Source of the DNA: Bacteroidota bacterium
GTDB lineage: Bacteria > Bacteroidota > Bacteroidia > Chitinophagales > Chitinophagaceae
Direction of reading: 5' to 3'
DNA: 10,419 nucleotides
Assembly: GCA_947441205.1 (NCBI GenBank)
Contig: CANETM010000041.1
Span: 1-10,419 of the forward strand
The notes under the pieces are model-generated. The model saw nothing but the letters and a program-made list of their open reading frames with translations. It made no database searches and was not told where the DNA came from. This document shows positions 1 to 6,498 of the stretch, piece after piece; the stretch's first letter is position 1; the number at the start of each line of letters is the position of its first letter. A program made the position numbers and the translations under genes.

Positions 1-1077
1 ATAGCTATAACTACTTAAACCCTTCTTTAAGGTGTCAAAGTTGTTTCGCATAATTTCCATAATACGCACAAAATTGCTTGGGTTTCCAACATCCATTGCA
101 TTGGATACAGTAGCCACAGCTTTATGCACTTCATAATTACCTGTTTCCAAAAACCTAGTCACCACATTATTATTATTACATGCAGCAACGAAATGTCCTA
201 ATGGTAAACCACTTGCCTTTGCAATCATACCAGCACAAATATTTCCAAAATTTCCACTAGGTACAACAATATGCATAGGAACATTTTCACCATATTTTGC
301 AACCCATTGTTGCCATGCAAAAAAGTAATAAAGCTGTTGCGGTAACCAACGTGCCACATTAATTGAGTTTGCTGATGTTAAATTATATGCTGAATTTAAA
401 TCAGTATCCATGAAGGCATCTTTTACAATAGCTTGACAATCATCAAAGCTGCCATCCACTTCTAATGCCGTGATATTTTGTCCGCAAGTAGTTAATTGTA
501 ATTCCTGTATCGGGCTTACTTTACCTTTTGGATATAATATAATTACATCAACTCCATCCACCCCTAAAAACCCATTCGCTACAGCGCCACCTGTGTCACC
601 ACTTGTAGCAACCAAAACAGTACTTTTTTGGGGTTGTTGTAATTCATTTTCAATGTGTCTTATTTGTGTATCTTCCGATCGCTGTTGAACTTTTCCTACT
701 TGTAATTCCTTTGAAAAATAACCTAAGCATCTACTCATAAACCTTGCGCCAACATCCTTGAATGCTAAAGTAGGTCCGTGAAATAATTCTAAAGAAGATA
801 TTGTATCCGTGATTAGTACTAAAGGAAAATCAAAGTTGATAGTCTCTGCACAAATTTGTTGTAAAGATGCATCATCGATTAAACCATCAACATAAGGCTT
901 CATCACTTCAAAAGCCAAAGTTGCTTTATCTAAGGTTTTAAATCTTTCGATTTGAGTTATTGTAAATTTAGGTATTTCAGTAGGAAAATACAATCCCTTA
1001 TCAGGTGCTTGCCCTGTTATTGCCGCTGTTTTAAAATTTACATTCGGTGATATTTTCCCTAAACTATAATATTGCAT
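1..1077 (-). CDS. thrC: Threonine synthase, C-terminal end cut off by the window edge
   Basis: PLP-dependent enzyme converting O-phospho-L-homoserine to L-threonine and phosphate, the last step of threonine synthesis, in the cytoplasm. The reading frame is open from the ATG at 1077-1075 to the left edge, giving 359 residues; threonine synthases of this type are about 430 residues, so roughly 70 C-terminal residues lie outside. The N-terminus (MQYYSLG..., then APDKGLYFP at about residues 24-32) is typical of the family. GPTLAFKD at 101-108 contains the PLP-binding lysine, K107. SGDTGGAVANGF at 159-170 is the phosphate/PLP loop, and PSGNFGN further on is also characteristic. No in-frame upstream start exists close by; an AAGGAG motif (1109-1114) lies about 30 bases before the ATG, too far to act as its ribosome site, and the leader is A-rich. 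It is the last gene of the thrA-thrB-thrC order, but is separated from thrB by 358 bases and may have its own control. Identification is firm. Confidence 0.96.
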   Translation of the reverse strand, partial: MQYYSLGKISPNVNFKTAAITGQAPDKGLYFPTEIPKFTITQIERFKTLDKATLAFEVMKPYVDGLIDDASLQQICAETINFDFPLVLITDTISSLELFHGPTLAFKDVGARFMSRCLGYFSKELQVGKVQQRSEDTQIRHIENELQQPQKSTVLVATSGDTGGAVANGFLGVDGVDVIILYPKGKVSPIQELQLTTCGQNITALEVDGSFDDCQAIVKDAFMDTDLNSAYNLTSANSINVARWLPQQLYYFFAWQQWVAKYGENVPMHIVVPSGNFGNICAGMIAKASGLPLGHFVAACNNNNVVTRFLETGNYEVHKAVATVSNAMDVGNPSNFVRIMEIMRNNFDTLKKGLSSYSY

Positions 1078-1141
1078 CTCAACTATTTTTCTCTTTTATT
1101 AATTATTTCTCCTTATTTAAATGCCGTTTTCATATTTTTAG

Positions 1142-1162
1142 ATTTGACTTATAAATCAAATT
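1142..1162. repeat. Palindromic repeat, copy nearest thrC
   Basis: Twenty-one bases identical to 1207-1227. The first twenty, ATTTGACTTATAAATCAAAT, form a dyad with nine of ten pairs matched. In the minus-strand transcript the tenth pair becomes a U-G wobble, so the sense RNA can form a seven-pair stem with the loop UUAUAA, while the plus-strand RNA would carry a C/A mismatch there. It lies 65 bases upstream of the thrC start. It may be an operator for a dimeric regulator, an RNA hairpin, or one end of a small repeat element; the sequence does not decide between them. Confidence 0.75.
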
Positions 1163-1206
1163 TTAGAATATATGATGCTTACTATCATTGAGTTCTGTCG
1201 GTTATT

Positions 1207-1227
1207 ATTTGACTTATAAATCAAATT
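1207..1227. repeat. Palindromic repeat, copy farther from thrC
   Basis: Identical over 21 bases to 1142-1162 and 65 bases away from it start to start, in the same orientation. Next to it (1228-1236) the sequence CAAATTTTA repeats part of its own flank, so that both copies are followed on the plus strand by ATTTTA. Two perfect copies in a spacer that otherwise looks like drifting AT-rich sequence suggest either constraint or a recent duplication. Confidence 0.75.
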
Positions 1228-1334
1228 CAAATTTTACGTTTTTACAAGCTAATAATTGATGGGTTCATATTTTTTAACATTAAATTTTATATATTCCTAT
1301 TTATATTTTATCGTACTTATAAATTATAGTATTT

Positions 1335-1373
1335 ATATTTTTTCGTTATTATATTTTTTCGTTATTATATTTT
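1335..1373. repeat. 16-base tandem repeat, about 2.4 copies
   Basis: The unit ATATTTTTTCGTTATT occurs at 1335-1350 and again, without change, at 1351-1366, followed by a partial third copy (ATATTTT, 1367-1373). It lies about 60 bases after the thrB stop codon. It resembles a slippage-generated minisatellite. No protein is encoded here, and a direct regulatory role is not evident. Confidence 0.8.
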
Positions 1374-1435
1374 GTTTAATTTATATTTTATTAAATTTTA
1401 AAATGATTGCCTTAAATTATCAAAATAAATATTTA

Positions 1436-2539
1436 TTACGCCTTAATCTCTACACCTGTTTGATTAATAGTCGTAACATAAGTATGATGCGCTAAACCTA
1501 GGCTTAAGTATAATTTTTTCATTTCGTTTTCAACAGCTAAAGCCGTTTCTTTTTCTTTGCTTAAAAAAAAGATGGACGGACCTGATCCTGATATTCCTCC
1601 ACCCAAGGCCCCAACTGCTTTACATGCTTTTTTTAAATCATCAAATCCTGGGATTAAAATAGAACGCACCGGTTCAATAATCACGTCTTCCAAGGAACGA
1701 CCTATCAAATCATAATCTCCTTTCATTAAACCCGCAACCAATCCAGCAATATTGCCCCACTGTTTAATGGCGTCTTTTAACTTTACATTTTGTTTTAAAA
1801 TACTTCTTGCGTCAGCAGTACGAACTTCAATTTGCGGATGCACTATGGTTACATACAATGTTGGCGAAGGCAATGCAATAACTTCTAATGGAAAAATAGA
1901 TCGCACTAATGTCACACCTCCATGAATACAAGGTGCAATATTATCAGCATGCTTGACACCTGATGCAACTTTTTCACCATTCATTGCAAAACGAACAAGG
2001 TCATCCTTGCTAAATGGATTACCTAATAAATAATTTGCGCCAACAACCGCACCTGCACTACTTGCAGCACTTGACCCTACACCACTTCCAGGTTTAATTA
2101 ATTTATTAATTTTTACTTCAAATCCAATTTTTGAAAAATCAATAAAACCTATATTTGTTTCTATTTTTATTAAGGAATCATTTGTATTACTCGAAGTGTC
2201 ACTATCTTCATACAATAACGTTTTATTAAAATTATTAGCTGTATACTCTTCAATCATTGCTATCAGGGCTGCGCCAGCTACATTTTTTTCTGGATCAGTC
2301 GGTAAATTATAATCGTCAATATTAATAATAGTAATAGCTGCTTTATCAACTCTATCTGCTTTATTAAGGCTACCTGATGGTTTATCGCTTCGCGATTGAT
2401 CAACACATCTTGCTACCATTCGCATTTCCATTTCATCATATGGATTATTCACCGCAAAGCCCAATATATCAAATCCACAAACCATATTTGCAACGGTTGC
2501 AGGGGCTTTAATTTTTATCCATTGATTTAAAGGAACCAT
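1436..2539 (-). CDS. thrB: Homoserine kinase with an enlarged N-terminal half
   Basis: GHMP-family kinase that phosphorylates L-homoserine with ATP to O-phosphohomoserine, the substrate of ThrC. Family motifs are clear: APATVANMVCGFDILG at about 12-27, the ATP loop PGSGVGSSAASSAG at 150-163, HADNIAPCIHGG at 197-208, and GGGISGSGP at 313-321. The protein has 367 residues; E. coli ThrB has 310. From the ATP loop to the C-terminus the two are about equally long, so the whole excess of about 50 residues lies before the loop, mainly in polar stretches near residues 44-66 (KPSGSLNKADRVDK) and 104-135 (EDSDTSSNTND). These look like surface insertions and do not touch the catalytic motifs. The start at 2539 places the first family motif at the expected distance; the leader is A-rich (AAATAAAAGCAAT). 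It follows thrA after 121 bases and precedes thrC. Function is firm; the role of the insertions is unknown. Confidence 0.96.
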   Translation of the reverse strand: MVPLNQWIKIKAPATVANMVCGFDILGFAVNNPYDEMEMRMVARCVDQSRSDKPSGSLNKADRVDKAAITIINIDDYNLPTDPEKNVAGAALIAMIEEYTANNFNKTLLYEDSDTSSNTNDSLIKIETNIGFIDFSKIGFEVKINKLIKPGSGVGSSAASSAGAVVGANYLLGNPFSKDDLVRFAMNGEKVASGVKHADNIAPCIHGGVTLVRSIFPLEVIALPSPTLYVTIVHPQIEVRTADARSILKQNVKLKDAIKQWGNIAGLVAGLMKGDYDLIGRSLEDVIIEPVRSILIPGFDDLKKACKAVGALGGGISGSGPSIFFLSKEKETALAVENEMKKLYLSLGLAHHTYVTTINQTGVEIKA

Positions 2540-2660
2540 TATTGCTTTTATTTATTAATTTCTATTTGTCTTTTTAAAACTTTACCTTAAATATTTTATA
2601 CTAAACTACTTTTTTATATAATGTTATTTGATGCCTAACTAATTATTTCATATAAACTAA
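2540..2660. other. 121-base spacer between thrA and thrB
   Basis: AT-rich sequence between the thrA stop codon and the thrB start. I found no strong stem-loop, repeat or promoter match in it. The part next to thrB is A-rich on the coding strand, as expected for translation initiation in Bacteroidota. Confidence 0.5.
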
Positions 2661-5159
2661 TTACACCCTCGCTGCTCTTATAATATCAGCAAATACACCC
2701 GATGCAGTTACATCCGCTCCGGCTCCAGCTCCTTTTATCACTAATGGTAATTCAGGATAACGCATACTATAAAATAATACCAAATTATCCTTCCCATATA
2801 AATGATAAAAATCAGAACTTGGTTGGATATGTTGTAATCCTACTTTTGCTGTAGTTTGTTTATTTCCACCTACTCCCTCAGTTGCACGATTACTTTCAAA
2901 CTTTGCTACAAATTTTAATTTGCAACCCTCTGCAGCTGCAGCATCATATAATTTTTTGAAATGGGCTTCTTGCTTTTCCATTTCTGTATAAAAATCTTCG
3001 ACACTGCCCTCAAAACAACTAGCAGGTAAAAAGTTTTCATTTACTATATCACTCATTTCTATTTTGGTACCAGCTTCGCGGGCTAATATCATTATTTTTC
3101 GCATTACATCGGTACCACCTAAATCCAATCTTGGATCCGGTTCGGTATAACCTTCTGTTTGCGCTTGTCTTACTACTGCCGAAAATGTTTTACCGTCAGT
3201 ACCTCCTGCATAATTATTAAATACAAAATTTAAGGTACCTGATAATACTGCTTCAATTTTATGTATGCTATCGCCACTTCTGATTAAGTCATTTAAAGTG
3301 CCGATAATAGGTAAGCTTGCGCCTACATTCGTTTCAAATAAAAACGCAGCATTAAAGGTACGGGCTAAACTTTTTAATTTAGCATAATGTTCATATGGTG
3401 AAGAGCATGCAATTTTATTACAAGCTACAACCGATACTGCTTTTCCTAATAATTGCGCATATACATTGGCTACTGTATCGTGTGCCGTAACATCAACAAA
3501 AATACTATTGCGTAAATTATTTTCTTCTATAGCTTTTACATAATCAGTTATCGTTCTTGCAGGAGCATTGGCCAGTTGGTCTTTCCAATTATGTAAATCA
3601 ATTCCATCGATATTAATTAATTGCTTTTTACTATTTGCAATACCCACAATATTAATTTGAAGACGCATTGATTTTTTTAAATACTCAACCTGTTTTTGTA
3701 TTTGTGTAATTAATTTTCCGCCTACATTACCCGCGCCAGCTATATAAACATTGACTTGCTTGTAAGAAGTTTCAAAAAATTCCTCATGCAAAACGTTAAT
3801 TGCTTTTTTAACATCAGATGAAGCAATTACTGCTGTGATATTTTTTTCGGATGACCCTTGTGCTATCGCTCTTACATTAATACCATTACGACCCAACACA
3901 CCAAACATTTTACCGCTAACCCCTGGATGGTTTTTCATTTGCTCTCCCACTAATGCTAATATTGCAACGTCTTTTTCTACTATTAATGGATCAACTTTTT
4001 GTGTATTAATTTCCTGTTCAAATTCAGCGTCAACCGCTATTTTAGCTTGATGTGCATCATTGGCATTTACACCAACACATATTGAATGTTCAGATGAACT
4101 TTGTGTGATTAAAATAATATTGATTTGCTTTTTAGCTAAAGCATCAAATAATCTTTTTGAGAATCCAGGAATACCAACCATACCACTACCTTCCAAACTT
4201 AACAAGCAAATATCTTTTATACTTGATATACCTCGGATAAAATTAGTATCTCTTGGTGATTCATTTTTAATGATCGTTCCCGGATGGTTGGGTTCAAAAG
4301 TATTTTTAATCCAAACGGGTATATTTTGTTGCATTACCGGTTGAATCGTTGGAGGATATATAACCTTAGCACCAAAATGTGATAATTCCATTGCTTCCTG
4401 ATATGAAATTTGTGGAATTTCTTTTGCATTTAATACCATGCGAGGATCCGCCGTCATCATTCCACTCACATCCGTCCATATTTCTAATGCACTTGCTTTT
4501 ACTGCAGCTGCATAAATAGCACCAGTATAATCCGAACCGCCGCGACCCAAAGTTGTTGTATTACCTTCAGCATCAGATGCAATAAATCCCGGTGCCATAT
4601 ACACATCAAATTTATTATTGTCCTCGCTTGCAAAATATGCTTGAATAGTTTTTGCAGTCAATTCCTTGTCCACCACCGCATTCATAAAATTTGAATTTGT
4701 CTTAATCAATTGGCGAGAATCAACCCATTGTTGTTTAATGCCTTTTGATTCAAAAGTTGCTGCAATAATTTTGGAAGATAATATTTCACCAAAGCTTACA
4801 ATTTTATCCTGCATACGATTAGACAATTCCTTTAACATGAATAGTCCTTCGCAATTAGATTCTAATTCATTAATGGTTTGTTTCACCAAACTTAAGGTAG
4901 CCGACTGTGCTTGAATGGGTAATAATACCCTTACTGCATCTAAATGCTTTTGCTCAATATTTTCAATAATTGTTTTGTATGCTTCATTTCCTTGTGATGC
5001 ACTTTGAGCCAACATTAATAATTGATCCGTCACGCCACTCATTGCAGAAACCACTACAATAGTAGGTTCTTTTTTAATCGTTTCACTTACAATAGCCACT
5101 ACCTTCAATATCGCATCGGCAGTTCCTACTGAACTACCTCCAAATTTTAATACTTGCAT
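2661..5159 (-). CDS. thrA: Bifunctional aspartokinase / homoserine dehydrogenase
   Basis: Fused enzyme catalysing the first step (aspartate to aspartyl phosphate) and the third step (aspartate semialdehyde to homoserine, NAD(P)H-dependent) of the aspartate pathway. The 832 residues match the usual length of such fusions (E. coli ThrA 820). The kinase domain covers about 1-300, with KFGGSS at 5-10, SFGE at 122-125 and TTLGRGGSD at 202-210. Two ACT regulatory domains follow at about 315-460 (SLEGSGMVGIPG; GVSGKMFGVLGRNGINVRAIAQGSSE). The dehydrogenase covers about 468-832, with the nucleotide loop GAGNVG at 475-480, VVACNK ending at K582, ETNVGASLPIIGTL at 609-622, SGTLNF at 640-645, and TEPDPRLDLGGTDVMRK at 672-688, whose K688 is the conserved catalytic lysine. 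Family members read DPRDDL where this one has DPRLDL. ACT domains suggest feedback control, probably by threonine. The missing middle enzyme, Asd, is not in the window. The stem-loop 15 bases upstream may affect its translation. Confidence 0.96.
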   Translation of the reverse strand: MQVLKFGGSSVGTADAILKVVAIVSETIKKEPTIVVVSAMSGVTDQLLMLAQSASQGNEAYKTIIENIEQKHLDAVRVLLPIQAQSATLSLVKQTINELESNCEGLFMLKELSNRMQDKIVSFGEILSSKIIAATFESKGIKQQWVDSRQLIKTNSNFMNAVVDKELTAKTIQAYFASEDNNKFDVYMAPGFIASDAEGNTTTLGRGGSDYTGAIYAAAVKASALEIWTDVSGMMTADPRMVLNAKEIPQISYQEAMELSHFGAKVIYPPTIQPVMQQNIPVWIKNTFEPNHPGTIIKNESPRDTNFIRGISSIKDICLLSLEGSGMVGIPGFSKRLFDALAKKQINIILITQSSSEHSICVGVNANDAHQAKIAVDAEFEQEINTQKVDPLIVEKDVAILALVGEQMKNHPGVSGKMFGVLGRNGINVRAIAQGSSEKNITAVIASSDVKKAINVLHEEFFETSYKQVNVYIAGAGNVGGKLITQIQKQVEYLKKSMRLQINIVGIANSKKQLINIDGIDLHNWKDQLANAPARTITDYVKAIEENNLRNSIFVDVTAHDTVANVYAQLLGKAVSVVACNKIACSSPYEHYAKLKSLARTFNAAFLFETNVGASLPIIGTLNDLIRSGDSIHKIEAVLSGTLNFVFNNYAGGTDGKTFSAVVRQAQTEGYTEPDPRLDLGGTDVMRKIMILAREAGTKIEMSDIVNENFLPASCFEGSVEDFYTEMEKQEAHFKKLYDAAAAEGCKLKFVAKFESNRATEGVGGNKQTTAKVGLQHIQPSSDFYHLYGKDNLVLFYSMRYPELPLVIKGAGAGADVTASGVFADIIRAARV

Positions 5160-5174
5160 AAACCTATTTTTTTA
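5160..5174 (-). promoter_or_regulatory. A-rich leader in front of thrA
   Basis: On the coding strand the 15 bases before the thrA ATG read TAAAAAAATAGGTTT. The run of seven A residues is the kind of unstructured A-rich leader that drives initiation in Bacteroidota; the AGG is at best a weak Shine-Dalgarno. It begins directly after the stem-loop at 5175-5202, so the hairpin and the ribosome landing site are adjacent. Confidence 0.4.
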
Positions 5175-5202
5175 GTAGTGAGTTAAATTAATTTATCACT
5201 AC
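5175..5202 (-). promoter_or_regulatory. Stem-loop between ilvA and thrA
   Basis: In the minus-strand transcript GTAGTGA pairs perfectly with TCACTAC, enclosing the self-complementary TAAATTAATTTA, with a two-base AC bulge on the 3' side. The arms total about eleven pairs. It lies between the ilvA stop (5218) and the thrA start (5159). Downstream in the sense transcript there is an A-run rather than a U-run, so it is not a standard intrinsic terminator for this operon. Possible roles are mRNA end protection, processing between the ilv and thr parts, translation control of thrA, or a protein operator. Confidence 0.55.
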
Positions 5203-5217
5203 AATTAAACACTATGA

Positions 5218-6492
5218 CTATATTAAATAGCCATATATATTGTCGTCTTTATTTATTTCGTTATAATTGATTTGATATTGCTTCATATTATTGATGAGCA
5301 ATTCATAATCTTTATTTGATTTTAATTCTAATCCAACCAATGCAGGACCTGCTTCCTTATTATGCTTTTGTATATATTCAAACCTAGTAATGTCATCATC
5401 AGGTCCTAATACTTTGTTTACAAATTCTTTCAAAGCACCTGGTCTTTGCGCAAATCGAATTAAGAAATAATGTTTTAAACCTTCGTATATCAAGGATCTT
5501 TCTTTTATCTCTTGCATACGTGCAATATCATTATTGCTTCCACTAACAATACATACGATTGTTTTTCCTTTTATTTTTTCTGTATAATCATCAAGTGCTG
5601 CTATACTCAATGCACCTGCGGGTTCAACAACAATAGCCTCCTCATTATACATTTGTAAAATGGTAGAACAAATTTTTCCTTCTGCTACCAAATGCATATC
5701 ATCAATAGCGTCTTTACAATAAGCAAAAGTAACATCACCTACTCTTTTTACAGCAGCGCCGTCCACAAATTTGTCAATATTTTCAAGCTCAATAGGTGCA
5801 CCAGATTTTAAAGCCCAAAACATACTAGGTGCTCCCTCAGGTTCTAATCCAATAATTTTTGTGTGTGGAGAATGTTGTTTAAAATAGGTTCCTACTCCTG
5901 CACTTAATCCACCACCGCCTACTGGAATTAATAGGTAATCAATTGGAGGCTCGCCTAATTCATTGTAATCATTTAAAATTTCAACGCCTACAGTTGCCTG
6001 TCCTTCAATAATGGACTTATGATCAAATGGAGGAATAAAAGTCATGCCATGCTCAATAGTATAAGCTTTTGCAGCAATAGCACAATCATCAAATGTATCA
6101 CCCACTAAAATAACTTCCACAAAACTTTCACCAAACATTTTAGTTTGATTTACTTTTTGTTGCGGGGAAGGAATGGGCATAAACACCACTCCTTTTACAT
6201 TTAATTTTTTACAACTATACGCAAAACCTTGTGCATGATTTCCTGCACTAGCACATACCACACCCTTTGACAATTGATCCGCTGTCAATTGGCTCATCAT
6301 GTTGTAAGCGCCTCTTAATTTATAAGAACGTACAATTTGTAAATCTTCTCTTTTCAAATAAACCCTGCACTGATACTTTCGGGATAAATTGGCATTATAC
6401 TGAAGCGGGGTATGGTTAACCACCGGCTTTAATCTAACAACCGCTCCCTGAATATCAAGTGCAGGCCTATTTTTTATTTGATCATCACTCAT
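5218..6492 (-). CDS. ilvA: Threonine dehydratase (deaminase), short biosynthetic form
   Basis: PLP enzyme deaminating L-threonine to 2-oxobutyrate and ammonia, the committed step from threonine to isoleucine. The catalytic fold spans about 10-330: REDLQIVRSYKLRGA at 48-62 holds the PLP lysine K58; SAGNHAQG at 82-89 is the substrate loop; VGGGGLSAG at 191-199 binds the PLP phosphate; VEPAGA lies at 289-294 and SGSNND at 317-322. A single ACT-like C-terminal domain (about 340-424, starting HYFLIRFAQRPGALKEF) is the likely isoleucine-sensing part. At 424 residues it is the short form; E. coli IlvA has 514 residues and two ACT-like units. A catabolic TdcB would lack this domain (about 330 residues), and the ilv context also favours the biosynthetic role. 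It follows ilvC by only 6 bases, so the two are almost certainly cotranscribed. It is the junction between the thr and ilv halves of the cluster. Confidence 0.95.
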   Translation of the reverse strand: MSDDQIKNRPALDIQGAVVRLKPVVNHTPLQYNANLSRKYQCRVYLKREDLQIVRSYKLRGAYNMMSQLTADQLSKGVVCASAGNHAQGFAYSCKKLNVKGVVFMPIPSPQQKVNQTKMFGESFVEVILVGDTFDDCAIAAKAYTIEHGMTFIPPFDHKSIIEGQATVGVEILNDYNELGEPPIDYLLIPVGGGGLSAGVGTYFKQHSPHTKIIGLEPEGAPSMFWALKSGAPIELENIDKFVDGAAVKRVGDVTFAYCKDAIDDMHLVAEGKICSTILQMYNEEAIVVEPAGALSIAALDDYTEKIKGKTIVCIVSGSNNDIARMQEIKERSLIYEGLKHYFLIRFAQRPGALKEFVNKVLGPDDDITRFEYIQKHNKEAGPALVGLELKSNKDYELLINNMKQYQINYNEINKDDNIYGYLI

Positions 6493-6498
6493 AATATT

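Larger units (their letters stand above)
1078..1435. other. 358-base non-coding spacer between thrB and thrC
   Basis: This is the only long gene-free stretch. It is very AT-rich and holds three visible structures: two identical copies of a 21-base near-palindrome (1142-1162 and 1207-1227) and a 16-base tandem duplication (1335-1366). A weak inverted repeat, ATGAT/ATCAT (1172-1176 with 1184-1188), lies between the two palindromes. I see no convincing protein gene, no GC-rich hairpin followed by a T-run in the minus direction, and no match to the Bacteroidota promoter pattern TAnnTTTG with a TTG about 20 bases upstream. Its length, compared with the 6 to 121 base gaps elsewhere in the cluster, suggests it carries a promoter, a processing site or an inserted repeat; which of these cannot be told from the sequence alone. 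Confidence 0.7.

Noticed and set aside
470..688. Plus-strand open frame of 72 codons inside thrC
   Set aside because: It is antisense to the conserved threonine synthase SGDTGG region; a shadow of the real frame.
1108..1114. AAGGAG as a Shine-Dalgarno for thrC
   Set aside because: It is about 30 bases from the ATG and no in-frame start lies at proper spacing behind it.
1156..1188. Minus-strand mini-ORF M-I-V-S-I-I-Y-S-K-I between the two palindromes, as a possible attenuator leader rich in Ile codons (another at 1242-1268 contains two Ile codons)
   Set aside because: AT-rich DNA yields Ile codons by chance, there is no terminator/antiterminator pair and no U-run before thrC, and this type of leader attenuation is not well established in Bacteroidota.
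1078..1435. A Bacteroidota-type promoter (TAnnTTTG with upstream TTG) before thrC
   Set aside because: Near matches such as TAAAATTTG have the wrong spacing inside the motif and no TTG at a fitting distance, so a call would be a guess.
1256..1495. Plus-strand open frame of 79 codons with hydrophobic composition
   Set aside because: It lies across the AT-rich thrB-thrC spacer and runs into the 3' end of thrB on the opposite strand. Its Ile/Tyr/Phe-rich content is what random AT-rich DNA gives, it crosses the 16-base tandem repeat, and it shows no motif.
3835..4344. Plus-strand open frames inside thrA (71 and 94 codons)
   Set aside because: They are antisense to the conserved aspartokinase and ACT coding sequence and encode nothing recognisable.
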